Source: Acephala macrosclerotiorum (Eukaryota > Ascomycota > Leotiomycetes > Helotiales > Mollisiaceae). Taken from it: a stretch of 37,484 nucleotides of DNA. The stretch is from assembly GCA_014904845.1 (NCBI GenBank), contig MU119617.1, positions 1 to 37,484 of the forward strand, written 5' to 3'. The translations under genes were made by a program, and so were the position numbers. Shown here piece by piece: positions 12,720 through 23,890 of the stretch (its first letter is position 1; each line of letters begins with the position of its first letter). The notes below the pieces were generated by a model. The model was not told the origin of the DNA, did no database searches, and worked only from the letters and a program-made list of their open reading frames with translations.

Positions 12720-14120
12720 TATGGGCGAAAAATACCAAATTTAACTTGATTTGGCGACAAGGAGGAAACCAAGCGATGCAGACACAGACTCCGCAACAAA
12801 CTGGCACGTACTAAAGCGAAGTTTTGGCAGAATAAAATAGACAGTTGCACTAATGAAAAGGAAGTACACTGAATCGCGCAGTGGAGAAACAAACAACCTC
12901 GATACCAACCACTACTATTGAGAGGCATAGAAGATTAACTTGTAGCGTTCCAGTTACAAGAAATCACTACGAGACTGCTAGTCTACTCACTCGAATTTGA
13001 GGAGGACGAAATAAACTCATTCGAAGATTCACTGGAAATAAGACTTGAATAGTCGTAAGTAGAATTTACTTGAGAAGAAGTTAAAAAGATTACAATAGAT
13101 TCGACTACGACGACGGTAGGTCTCGACAGTATAACGATACCGATTTTTAAGTTTATATGGGATTCTATTGGTAAGACGGTAACGAGACTATTTAATGAAG
13201 TCATTTCAATGGGCGAGTACTCGTTTGGAAAATGTAATCTGACGTTGATATTTAAACTAGAAAGAGATTCTGGGATCGAGAAGAAATAGAAACTTATTTT
13301 ACTTTTGTCGGTACTAGGCAAGAGACTAGAACGAGCTATAGCTAATAGGCTCAATTATATGACTATAAACAACAAATGGCTAGAACGATATTACGCGAAT
13401 AGAATCATAGAAAGAAGCGCGATTGATCTCGTACGAGTCGTTGTGAACGCGATTGAAAGAGATAATAGAAATGGACAAGTAATGGCGACAATTTTTAAAG
13501 ATATTAAAAGAACGTTCAATGCAACGATTTCGAGAGTAGTAATAAAGAGTTTCATAGAATTAAAAGTTTTTAAATAGATTGTTAAATGAACGATAAATTT
13601 TATAACGAATAAAATAATTATATTTCAAAAAAAGATAAAAAAAAAACTTTATTATTTTAAATAATAAATTATTATAAAAATTATTAGTATTTTTTATATT
13701 TTTTACTATATTAATAGTTTTTATTAAAAGATTTTTGCGTATAACAATTTACGTAAATAATATTATAATTTTAATAAAAATAAAAAATTTAAAAATAATA
13801 ATAAAAATAGTAAAATAATAAATTAAAAAAATTATTAAAATATTAAAAAAAAATCGAATTTATATATTGAATTAAATAAAAACGAGTTTATTATTTTCAA
13901 GAAATAAAAAAAAGTAAATAATTTAATAATTAAAATCGAAAATTAAATTTTAAAATATACGTAAAAAATAAATATAATAAAATTATATTTATAATTAATT
14001 TGTTTAAACGTATTATAAAAATAAATAAAAAAATATTAATAATCGAAAATAAAAAAACGATTATTATTAATATAATATTATTATAATTATTATACGAAAA
14101 CGAATTATAATAAAAAAAAA
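12720..14120 (+). pseudogene. LINE reverse transcriptase, broken by RIP
   Basis: Frame 12,720-13,577 reads as the pre-RT basic region (residues RLRNKLARTKAKFW, then PRYQP near 12,900) followed by the RT fingers and palm. LSVLGKRLERAIANRL at 13,302-13,349 is a family hallmark of fungal Tad-like LINEs. Further on come RSAIDLV and a degraded DIKRTFNA, where intact elements have DVKGAFDA. In-frame stops at 13,287 (TAG), 13,575 (TAG) and 13,587 (TGA) fall where tryptophan is expected. After a frameshift the next RT block can be followed in A/T-shifted form. The catalytic Y-x-D-D box appears at 13,750-13,761 as TAC GTA AAT AAT, that is YVNN, both aspartates lost by G-to-A. A Leu-Tyr-x-x-Glu-Leu followed by two stops at 14,090-14,113 fits the thumb/connector region. 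It is non-functional. Confidence 0.85.
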
Positions 14121-15520
14121 ATTTAAAAAAAAAATTTAAAAAAAAATTATAAAAAGTTTTTTTGAATATTTAAATATAAGATTAAATAGAATAAAAAAAA
14201 CAATATTTTCAATTTATAAAATTATATTAAATTCGATTTTGAATTACAAATTAAAAATATTAAACGCGAAAATATATTTAAAAAAAATACGAAAAAAAAT
14301 TTGATTAAAAATTGAAAAATTAATCAAATATTATTTTATATAATATATTTACGAGAAAAATAATACGAATTTTAAAAAAATATAAAAAACGCGTATATTA
14401 AAAATTTTATTTTAAAAAAATATAATCGAAAATTGAAATTAAAACGTTTTATTTTTCGATTTTTAAAAAAAAATAAAAATAATTCGAGTTTATAAATATA
14501 AAATACTAATAAATATTTTTTTAATAAATAAAATTTTTCGAGTTTAAACGAAAAATAAATTATAATAATTACGCGTAAAAATCGCGATAATAAAAATTAT
14601 AAAAATTATTATAAAATATAAATTAATAAAAAATTAATAATTTATATTACAAATATAATAACGAGTATAAAAATAATATATTATAATATTATAATTATAA
14701 TTATAATAATAAAATAAATATATTAATATAAATTTTTTTTTTTTTGAAAAAAATATTATATATAATTGAAATATATAATAAAAAATTTAAATATATTTTT
14801 ACGATAATATAAAAACGAAATATTAAAATAAAAATAATCGAAAAAAATTAATTTAAATATAAAAAAATCGAATACGTGTTTATAAAATTCGACGAATTAA
14901 ATTAAATATTATAAATTTAAATAAACGATTTAATTATTAAATATAAATACGAAAAACGCGAAAAAAAATTTAATAATATAATATTAAAATTTTATAAAAA
15001 ATTGAATATTAAATTTAAAAATCGTCGTATAATATTTTAATACAAATTAAATTAAATAAAAAATGTTTTAAAGTTTTTTTTATTATATTAAAATAATATA
15101 TATAATTTGTTTTAATAAATCGATATAAAATAAAAAATATTTTTTAACGTACGAATTTTCGTACGAAAAAATAAATATACGATTAAATTGCGAAATTAAA
15201 TATATTAAACGAAAATTAAATAAATAAATTTTTTAAAAAAAATTAATAATATGAATATTATAAATTAAATTAATAAAAAAAAAAATACGAAATATAAATT
15301 GATAATATTTAACGAATTTTATTAAATTATATTAAAAGTTTTATATATTTAAATTACGAGAATAATTTAATTTAATTTAAAAAAATATTAAAAAAAATAA
15401 AAATACAATATTACGAATACGAAATATAAAGTAAAAAAAATAATTATTTAATTTTTTAATTAATTAATATAATAATTAAAACAATTTTATAATTTAACGA
15501 TTATTACGAATTATAAATTC
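14121..15520 (+). other. 3' part of the LINE, unreadable
   Basis: This stretch lies between the last recognisable RT connector motif and the AAT tail. It is strongly A/T-shifted, with many CpG remnants, and no RNase H or zinc-knuckle motif could be read with confidence. By position it should be the 3' coding end and 3' UTR of the LINE. Confidence 0.5.
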
Positions 15521-15542
15521 AATAATAATAATAATAATAATA
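15521..15542 (+). repeat. (AAT)n run, probable LINE 3' tail
   Basis: About seven AAT units sit exactly between LINE-side sequence and the point where R sequence resumes (AAATTTAATCGAAATATTC against R1 AAATTTAATCGAGGTGCTC). The position suggests the simple-repeat tail of the LINE. Confidence 0.6.
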
Positions 15543-15544
15543 TT

Positions 15545-16790
15545 AAATTTAATCGAAATATTCAAATATAATAATTTGATTAATTTATTAAAAAATTCGA
15601 TAATTTCGTAATTTCGAATTAATATATAATCGATTTAATAAAAAATACTAAATTTTAATAAATATACGATTATAATTATAAATTATTTATTAATACAAAT
15701 TATATAAAAATTGTAAATAAATTGAAATTTAATTAAATATTATTATATTTTAAATTTCAAATAATTTTATTAATTTATTATTATGAAAATCAATAAAATA
15801 TAATTATATTTAATAAAAATTACAATTGTAAAATTCTTTGAATACGTTTTTGTTTTAAATATTAAATATTTAAATATTAATTATTAAAATATTAAAAATT
15901 TATTTTATAATTATATAATTTTTAAAAAGTTTTTTAAAATTTTCTTTTTTAAATTATATATTAAATAAAATAATTTAAATTGATTAAATTAATCGTAATA
16001 ATTTAATATAAAAACGAAAATTTTAAAAAAAAAATTTTAATATAAAATTTTAAAAATGTATTTTTATTTTAAATATTAAAATTTTAAATTATAAAATATT
16101 CAAAAATCTAATTATATAATTTTCGAAAAAAGTTTTAAAAATTTTTTTTTTAAAATTATATATTAAATAAAATAATTTATATTAATTAAATTAATCGTAA
16201 TATTTTAATACAAAAAACGAAAATTTTAAAAAGTATTTTTTTAATATAAAATTTTATAATAAATACGTTTATATTTAAAATATCAAAATATTTAAATATT
16301 AAAATAATAATACAATTTTTAAAAAAAAGTTTAAAAAGTTTTTCTTTGAAATTATATATTAAAAATAATAATTTAAATAAATTAAATTGATCGTAATAAT
16401 TTAATATAAAAAACAAAAATTCTAAGAAGTATTTTTTTAATAATATAAAACTTCGTAATACGATTTTATTTTAAATATTTAAAAATTTATTAATTTATCG
16501 ATTTTTATTATTTAATAAAATTTTAAATATTATTTTAATAATTATATTAATTTTAAACGTTTATAAAACGCTTAAATTAAAAATTTTTAATTTAAAATTT
16601 AAAATAAAAATAAATTATTAAAATTGAAAACTTTGTAATTTTTTGTAAAAACGTTTTTACGAAATTTGCGAAATAAAATATACGTTGAATAAAAAAAAAA
16701 AAATTTCGTTTATTATTAATTCGTTTGCGAGTCGTCGAACAAGTTTTTTTTTTCGAAACGAGAAAAATATTTTATATTTTAATTATATAA
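15545..16790 (+). mobile_element. R copy R2, main part, strongly RIP-mutated
   Basis: This aligns collinearly with R1 from about 3591 to 4846. One example is R1 GGTAATATGAGGCTCCGTAG against AATAATATAAAACTTCGTAA here. Another is R1 AAACGCTCAAATTAAGAG against AAACGCTTAAATTAAAAA. Differences are overwhelmingly C-to-T and G-to-A, on both strands, while CpG sites are often kept. All three internal tandem units and the terminal hairpin core can still be placed. Open frames here on either strand are artefacts of A/T content. Confidence 0.9.
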
Positions 16791-19700
16791 AAAAAAATAT
16801 TTTTAAAAAAAAAATATATATATTAAATAATTTATATTAATATATTTGTTTTATTATTATAATTATAATATTATAATACGTCGTTTTAATATTCGTTATT
16901 ATATTTATAATATAAATTATTATTTTATTATTAATTTATATTGTATATTTATAAATTTAAATTATTTTTATTTTTTTTAAAAATCGTAAAATAAAACAAT
17001 TAAATTTTTTTTAAAATTCGTATTATTTTTTTCATATATATATTTAATAAAATAATATTTAATTATATTTTTTATTTTTAATATTTTTTTATTTATTTTT
17101 ATAATACGTTTAAAAAAATTAATTATTAATATAATTTTATTATATTTATTTTTTATATATATTTTAAAATTTAATTTTTATTTTTTTTATTTTTTAAAAA
17201 TAATAAACGTTATTAATATAATAAATAAAATAATTTTTTTTTTAAAATATAATATTTTAATTTATTATAAAATTTATTATTTATTTAATAATTTATTTAA
17301 AAAATTTTAATTTTATAAAAAATTTTATTATATTAAATATTTTTTTAATATTTATTAAAATTATTATTATTATTATTTTTTTATTATCTTTTTTTAAATT
17401 GTATTTATAATAATTAATATAAAATTTATCGCGTTTTTTTTTATAATTTTATTTATATAATATCGTTTTTATTATTCGTTATTTATAATTATATAATTAA
17501 ATTTATTTATTATAATTTTTTTAAATTTTTGATTTAATATTAATAAAAATAAAATAAAAATTTTTTTAATTTAAATATTAATATTAAATTATATTTTTAT
17601 TAAAATAAATTTTATATAAATTTAAAAATCAATATTATTATATTATTAAAATTTATAAAAATTTATATTATTTTTTTTAAATTTTAATAAATAAATTAAT
17701 AATATTATTATAATTTTTTATAATTAAAATATTACGAATTAATTTTTTGTATTTTTTAATAATAATAATTAATATTTAAAATTATTTATTTTTTATTATA
17801 CGATTTAATATTTTTTATTATTAATATAATTATTTATTTTATTTTATTAAAACGTTTTTTTAATATTTAATATTTTTTTAAATTTTTTTTTTTATATATA
17901 TTTTAAAAAGTTTATTTATAATAATATATAATTCGATTTTATATTTATAATCGAATTTATTCATATTATTAATAATTAAATAACTATTAAACGTTTAATT
18001 TATTATTTTTTGAATTAATATTTTATTTTTATTATAAATTTTTAATTTATATTAATTAAAATTTTTAATTATTATTTAATTATAAATTTTTAATATTATA
18101 ATAATTCGATTTACGATTTTATTATTTTTTTATATATTAATTAAATAAATAAACGATTATATTTTTTTTTAACGTAAATAAATATTTTAAAATAAATATT
18201 TTATTTTATTATTAATTCGAATATATTTTAATTTGTTTTTTTTTATAATTTATTTAATATAAATATAATTAATTTTTAAATATAAATAATTATAATTTTT
18301 TTTTAAAATTCGATTTATAATAAAATTTTATATTATTATTTTTTTTAATTACATTTTTTAATAATAATAATTTTTTTATTTTTATTTAAACGTTTTTTTA
18401 ATTTTAATATTTTTAAAAATTTAATTTTTTTTAATTTTTTTAATTTTTATATTTTTTTTTACGCTTAATTATAATAATTTAAACGTTAAAATAAATTTAA
18501 TTTTATAATTCTTTTAATAATTTAAATAAATATACGATTAATTTATAATTGTATTTTTTATTTTTATAATATAATTTAAAATAATATTTTTAATAATTCG
18601 AATAAAATATTATTTTATTTTTTTTGTTTAATATAATTAATTTTTTTTATTTATTAAAAAATTTAATATTTTTTTTTAATATTTTTTTTTAATAAAAAAT
18701 AAAAAAATATTATTAAATTTTAAATTTTTTTTATAAAATATTTTAATTATTTTAAATTTATATTTATATATTTTTATAATTTTTTTTTTACGTATTTTTT
18801 TATAATATAATTTATATTTTTTTTTTAAAAAATTTAATTTTTTTAATTGAAAATTTTTTTAAATTTTTTTTCGAATTTTTTTTATATATAATTATAATAA
18901 TTTAAATCGTATAATTAATATTTTTTAAAATAAAATAAATTTTACGATTTATAATATATTAATTTAAAAATATTATTTTTAATATACAACGTAAAAAAAT
19001 TTATAAATTTTTTTTAATTTAATTTAAATTCAATTAATTTTAATTGCTTTTTTATTTTTGTTTTTTTATAAATTAATAATATTTATTTATAACGATTTTT
19101 TATAATTTTAATAATTTATTTTATTATTTATTAATAATTATATAATTTTATTAAATAATTAAATTTTTATAATTTTTTAAATATTTTTTAAAATAATATT
19201 ATAAATTTATTAATAAATATTATTAAAATTAATATTTGATATATTTTTAATAATTTGAATTAAATTCTTTTTTATAATTTTTTAAATTTTTTTTAAATTA
19301 TAAAACTTTTAAAAATTTCAATTATAAATTTAATATAATCGAATATTTTATTTTTATTAGTTTTTTTTTTTATTAAAAATTAAAATTATAATTTATTATA
19401 ATTATTATAAATTAATTTTTATTTGTATTATTATTATTTTTTTTTATAAAAATAATATATTTTTATATTTATATTATTTTTTATTATTATTTTTAAAAAT
19501 AAATACGATTTTTAACGTATAAATAATTATAAATATATATTTTTTGATTATATGTTTTTTAATATAATTTTTAATTATATATTTAATTTTTTATTTTTAT
19601 TTTTAAAAAATAAATACGTAAATATTATTAATTTAAATAAAGTTTTTAAATAATAATAAATATTATTTAAAATAATTATAAAATTAATTATTTTATTAAG

Positions 19701-20805
19701 AAAGTTTTTTTTTATATTATTATTTATATTTATAATAATAATTTTATTATAAATAAATTTTTATAAAACTTTTTTTTAATTAATTTGTTTTTTTTATATT
19801 TTTTAAATTAATATTTTTAATTAAATTTTTTTAATTTTTTTTTTATTAATATTTAATATTTTATATTTTTTTTAAAAAATATTAATTTTATAATCGCTAT
19901 TAATAAAAATTTATTTATAACGTTAAAAAATTTAAATACGAAAAACGATAAAATTTCGTATTATATAAATTTGTTTTTTCGTTTTCAATATAAAATTTAA
20001 TTTATAATATTTAAATAATATTTAATTCGTATATATAAAATTATAAAATTATAAAATATATTTATTATATAATCGTTTTCGTTGAAAAAAATATAAAAAA
20101 AATTAATTAAATTTAATATTTTTTACTTATAATTCAAATAATTCGTATTATATAAATAATATATAATTTAATAAAAATTAATATTAATTTTAAAAACAAA
20201 TAATTAATAATAATAAAAAAATTTTAATTTATATTTTTAATATAAAAATTTTTTTATTATAAATATTTAAATTTATATTAAATTATATTTTAATTAAAAA
20301 TTTTTTTTATTAAAATTATATAATATTAAATTTTTTTTTAAAAATATTAAAATAAAAAATTAATTAATAATTTAATAAATAATTTATTTATTTAAAAAAG
20401 ATTTAATAAAATTATTAATAAATTATTCGTTTATAAATATATAATAATTAAATAATTAAAAAAAAAATATATTTTATAAATAATAAAAAATTATTATAAA
20501 AAATAAAATTATAAATAATAATAAATTCGATTATTAATTATTAGTTTATATTATAAAATAAATTTATTTTATTTATAAAAAAATTAAAAAAATTAATTAT
20601 ATTTTTTTTTATAATTTTTTTTATAATTAATTCATTTTTTAATACGTTTTTTTTTAATTTAAAAACGTTTATTAAATATAATTTTTCAATAAAAATATTT
20701 TATAATAATCTTATTATATATTAAATTTGTTTTTTTTTATATAAATAAAATAATATAATAATATAAATTAATAATTTTTTTAATAATTTTTTTATTAATA
20801 TATTT
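16791..20805. other. A/T desert, RIP-eroded, no readable feature
   Basis: Four kilobases of almost pure A/T with scattered CpG remnants; T runs are especially common. No element terminus or protein motif can be read on either strand. Confidence 0.8.
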
Positions 20806-21109
20806 ATTGCCTAGCGCAGCGCAAAGTAAAGAGGGAGAGACGACCCCCACCCGTAGAAGACCCCTGGATCTCGTGACTACCCCCACGCCGTCTACTGGCA
20901 ATTGAGAGCTCATTTCGATTTTCGAGTTTAAAAATAAAATATTACGATTTAAAAATATATTTCAATTCTTTTTTAATCCATTTTATATTTTATAATAATT
21001 TTTATGAAATATATTAAACTAAATTTGAAAATTTAAATTAAATTAGAATTTGCAAAATATAAAAGTAAATAGTACTATGTTTTGATTCTCGACGTTTAAT
21101 TGGTCCAAA
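20806..21109. other. GC-rich head and mixed flank of the R3 island
   Basis: An abrupt GC-rich stretch (about 20,809-20,915) carries repeated C-runs, including GACGACCCCCACCC and GACTACCCCCACGCC. Moderately A/T sequence follows. The head does not align with R1 in either orientation beyond ten-base words such as GCGCTGCGCT (here as its complement). It could be a separate small fragment or a diverged start of R3. No coding sequence is seen. Confidence 0.5.
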
Positions 21110-21564
21110 AAAAACTCAGATACCTTAGGCCATTAAGGCTGCCGTATAGCCGAGCTCATGAACACCAAAATTTCGAAAATTTTACGATTCTAATTACTTA
21201 TTTATAAATTTAATAGACCTCTTCTAATTGCAATATAAATTGAAAATATATTTATACTATTCAAATTTTTAATTTCAGCTGATTTGAATAAGTAGTTGTT
21301 GCGCAATCTCAATCTCAGTTGCGAAATGCTGTAAATCGCGATTGCGCTCGTTGAGAGAGTTTTCACCGCCCGGCAGAATCTGCCTTAGAGAAATGCGATC
21401 AATTAAATCAATCGTAGCAACTTAATATAAAAGACGGGGGTCCCAAGGGGTGTTCTCTTAGTAAGTATAGTCTTAATAACTATATATAATCAATTGAATC
21501 AATTGTAGTAACTCAATATAAGAGACAGGGGTCCCAGGGAGTGTCCCCCTGGTGTAAAACTCTA
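21110..21564 (+). mobile_element. R copy R3, left arm (divergent, little RIP)
   Basis: Features shared with R1 in the same order are GAACACCAAAA (R1 GAACACTAAAA), GTTGTTGCGCAA, the block ATCAATCGTAGCAACTTAAT with GACGGGGGTCCCA, and ATAGTCTTAATAACTATATA (R1 ATAATCGTAATAACTATTTA). It closes with GTGTCCCCCTGGTGTA just before the DNA transposon. A CGCCCGGCAGAATCT word that is near the R1 3' end occurs here further left, so R3 is rearranged or internally deleted relative to R1. Confidence 0.75.
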
Positions 21565-21596
21565 TCCCCTCAACGACGGCAGGCAATTTTAGCGTC
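21565..21596 (+). repeat. Left terminal inverted repeat of the piggyBac-type element
   Basis: It starts TCCCCTCAACGACGG and runs through CAGGCAATTTTAGCGTC. It is the reverse complement of 23,535-23,572 apart from one base and a six-base ACTCGG block present only on the right. Confidence 0.9.
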
Positions 21597-21639
21597 GCAC
21601 GGGCCACATCTCCAAGAACACCAAAACATTAAATGTAAA

Positions 21640-23482
21640 TAAACAATGGAATTATGACCTTATTCTACATGATCCAGCACCCAAAATGCCCCCAAAAGTG
21701 ATGCAAAATGTGGTATCCGACCCAACAGACCCTGCAACTAAGAGACCCAACATTCCACTTACTAAAAAAGCGAGCCAGAGCTTTCAAAGACTCAAATTAC
21801 CAAATTTCCCTCTCTATATCAATCTTTTAACTACAATACAGTTCTTTCAACGCATGGAATATCTTTAGATTGTTTATAAGCACTGAAATGGTAACTATTA
21901 TTGTCAATCATACGAATATGCGAATAAATCAATTGCCTAGAGAGAGTTTAAAGCCACGTGCTCTATTGAAGTCTTAGTATCTAATCACGGTCGAAAAAAT
22001 CTATGCTTATATAAGCATAAGGATTTATATGAAAATCTATGAATCACTTTATACGAGAGACTACTAGTCTTGTAAAACCAATAATCAGTCAATTCATCCA
22101 TTGAAAGAAATCATGTCTAGAGAGAAATATGAAACTATTCATATTAGAATGCGCTTAGCAACTGCAAACTCTAGAGCAGATTTTGAGACTGTTTTTAAGA
22201 GAGTAAGTATTGTGCTCTAATATCTAGTGTAATATTGACAATGTAGTAATTTGAACTTTTGAATTCTCATCTTTTAAAAATCAGTTTAGAGCTTTAAACA
22301 CTTAATAGAGATCTTGCGATTGACGAAGCAATGTGCTTATTTAAAGAGAGATCTTTTGATACTTTGATCATTCCAAGAAAGCCTATTAATAAAAGTTATA
22401 AAGTCTAGATAATGGCACAAAAAGACTATTTTCTTAATTAAATATTTTACTGTAAAAGTACGATTAAAGACAAAAGAAAGCGAAGTCTATTGGGTCTTTA
22501 CAAAGTGAGCCAATCTAAGGCACTTGGCACTAATAATTCTTCAATTGTAGTAATAGAACTGGCTGAAAGATTGTCTACTAAAAAGAATATTTTTTACTTT
22601 GACAATTTGTTTACTAATATCAAGCTTTTGAGATTCATAAGAGAAAAAAAATATAAGTACATTGGCACGTGCACAATTAAATCAAGTATTTTGATTAAGT
22701 TTATAGAAATAAAAACAAAAAATGCTAAAAAGAATGAAATTCCGTAGAGCACTTTTTTTTATAAACTTTCAGAAAATGAAAAAATACAATTTGTGGCATA
22801 GAAAAATAATGTTTTAATCTTGTTTATAACTACAATTAAAAAAGAGCTTGACTTAGTAAAAAAAGAAAGAAAACGGCCTTCAAAGACATTAATATCAACT
22901 AAAACAGCAAAAGCACTTTTTGAGAATAATTTCACAGTTTTACTAAACATTTCTGTCTTTGACAACAAGTACAATTATCAAATGAGTACTATTGATCAAA
23001 AGAATCAACTAAAAGCAAAGTACACTTTCTAAGAGATTCACAGAAGAAATAATTACTATTCTTTTATTACTTGATTACTAGAAATAGTATTAATCAATTT
23101 TTATTTACTATCTCTTTATTCTCTTGTGCTAAAAGAGGACAAATACACAGACTATAGAGCATTTAAAGAAACTATCGTTATACGATATTTTGATATAAAT
23201 AGATCTAGTAGAAAAAACAAGAGGAAAAAGTCTAATTATACTCTGAAAACACTTTCAAATGATGTACTATTTGAACATCATAAGTTTATTCACAGAGAAA
23301 AAGCATCAAATTGTGTAGTGTGTAAAAAAAGAATAAAAAAAGTACTTTTAAAAACATTGAACGAGAATAAAAAAAGCTGTAAAAAAAAGAAAAAGTCTAT
23401 ATATAATTGCAAACAATATAATGTCTCTCTTTGTAAAGAGAGCACATATTTTAATAGATTTCATAGTTTGAAAACTGAGTAG
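21640..23482 (+). pseudogene. piggyBac-family transposase, broken
   Basis: The transposase would cut and paste the element through an RNase H-like DDE/D domain. The N-terminal part (from about 21,640; first in-frame ATG at 21,686) has PPKVMQNVVSDPTDPATKRP. A frameshift follows near 21,840, then ISTEMVTIIVNHTN and IMSREKYETIH. From 22,322 to 23,482 a single frame can be followed. The first catalytic Asp is in IDEAM (22,322-22,324), the second in YFDNLFTN (22,601-22,603) and the third in STIDQKNQL (22,994-22,996). A C-terminal cysteine-rich end follows (CVVCKK, then CKQYNVSLCK and RFH). In-frame stops near 22,411, 22,438, 22,745, 22,799, 23,030 and 23,072 sit where the family has Trp or Gln. 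The stretch 22,203-22,321 is garbled. All three catalytic Asp codons survive, but the gene cannot make a full protein. Confidence 0.9.
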
Positions 23483-23534
23483 TAATAATATATCCTCTTT
23501 TTTTGAGTAAAATGGAAATACCAAAACATGCCAA

Positions 23535-23572
23535 GACGCTAAAATTGCCTGCCGAGTCCGTCGTTGAAGGGA
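23535..23572 (-). repeat. Right terminal inverted repeat of the piggyBac-type element
   Basis: It begins GACGCTAAAATTGCCTGCCG and ends TCGTTGAAGGGA. Its reverse complement matches the left end with one substitution and a six-base insertion. Confidence 0.9.
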
Positions 23573-23890
23573 TAGAAAGTGTGTTTTTGCCTAAGGCTCT
23601 TATCAGCTTATCAGCTTATCCGGCTCTGGAAGAACGTTTTTCCAAGCGAACCACTTCCTTCGTATCAACGAGAATCATTCCAGCTTCAAATGCTTATAAA
23701 ACGCTCAAATTAAGAGCTTTTGACTTCAAACTTGGATCGTTGAATAGATCTAAAGTAGATCTAAATTAGTAGCCATTCCCGGTCGAGTATAGAACAAACG
23801 TGACAAGCGTAGAGACAAGAGAATGTAAGGGTGCACTCGCGAGATACGAGCCGTACTAGGCACCACTTGATCGAGAAACGAAGCGAAGGC
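23573..23890 (+). mobile_element. R copy R3, right arm
   Basis: It resumes R directly after the transposon with TAGAAAGTGTGTTTTTGCCT. It then shares CTTATCAGCTTATC and AATGCTTATAAAACGCTCAA followed by ATTAAGAGCTTTTGACTT with R1 4560-4680. The last part (23,770-23,890) is only loosely like the R1 end. An 88-codon open frame here (23,503-23,769) crosses the transposon end into R3 and is not a gene. Confidence 0.75.

Larger units (their letters stand above)
12691..15543 (+). mobile_element. 5'-truncated Tad-like non-LTR retrotransposon (LINE) inserted in R2
   Basis: The insert carries the region just before the reverse transcriptase and then the reverse transcriptase, but no endonuclease domain, as expected of a 5'-truncated LINE. 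It ends at about 15,521-15,542 in an (AAT)n run, after which R sequence resumes. Simple-sequence tails are a known feature of several LINE groups. The first 0.9 kb is lightly mutated; from about 13,600 on it is strongly A/T-shifted. No target-site duplication can be fixed because R1 and R2 differ around the junction. Confidence 0.7.
21565..23572 (+). mobile_element. piggyBac-type DNA transposon nested in R3
   Basis: This 2008-bp element is bounded by terminal inverted repeats and encloses a piggyBac-family transposase relic. The flanks join to give an R sequence: left GTGTAAAACTCTA and right TAGAAAGTGTG correspond to R1 GTGTAGAGCCCTAGAAAGTGCG near 4317-4338. This fixes the ends and implies a TA duplication at the insertion point. 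Canonical piggyBac elements duplicate TTAA, so this is unusual. Composition is much nearer normal than the deserts, with moderate RIP-like damage. Confidence 0.85.

Noticed and set aside
12719..13354. Two minus-strand open frames (12,719-12,928 and 12,983-13,354)
   Set aside because: They lie opposite the LINE reverse transcriptase frame, which has clear family motifs on the plus strand. They are shadows.
16186..16416. 76-codon minus-strand open frame
   Set aside because: It lies inside the RIP-eroded R2 copy and is made almost only of Phe, Ile, Leu, Lys and Asn, as expected by chance in A/T-rich DNA.
12643..20820. ATTGCCT at the start of two islands (12,643 and 20,806) as a common element end
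   Set aside because: The similarity stops after seven bases at 20,806. The real shared 36-bp block is only between 3510 and 12,643.
22759..22974. 71-codon minus-strand open frame
   Set aside because: It lies opposite the transposase frame that carries the third catalytic Asp region; it is a shadow.
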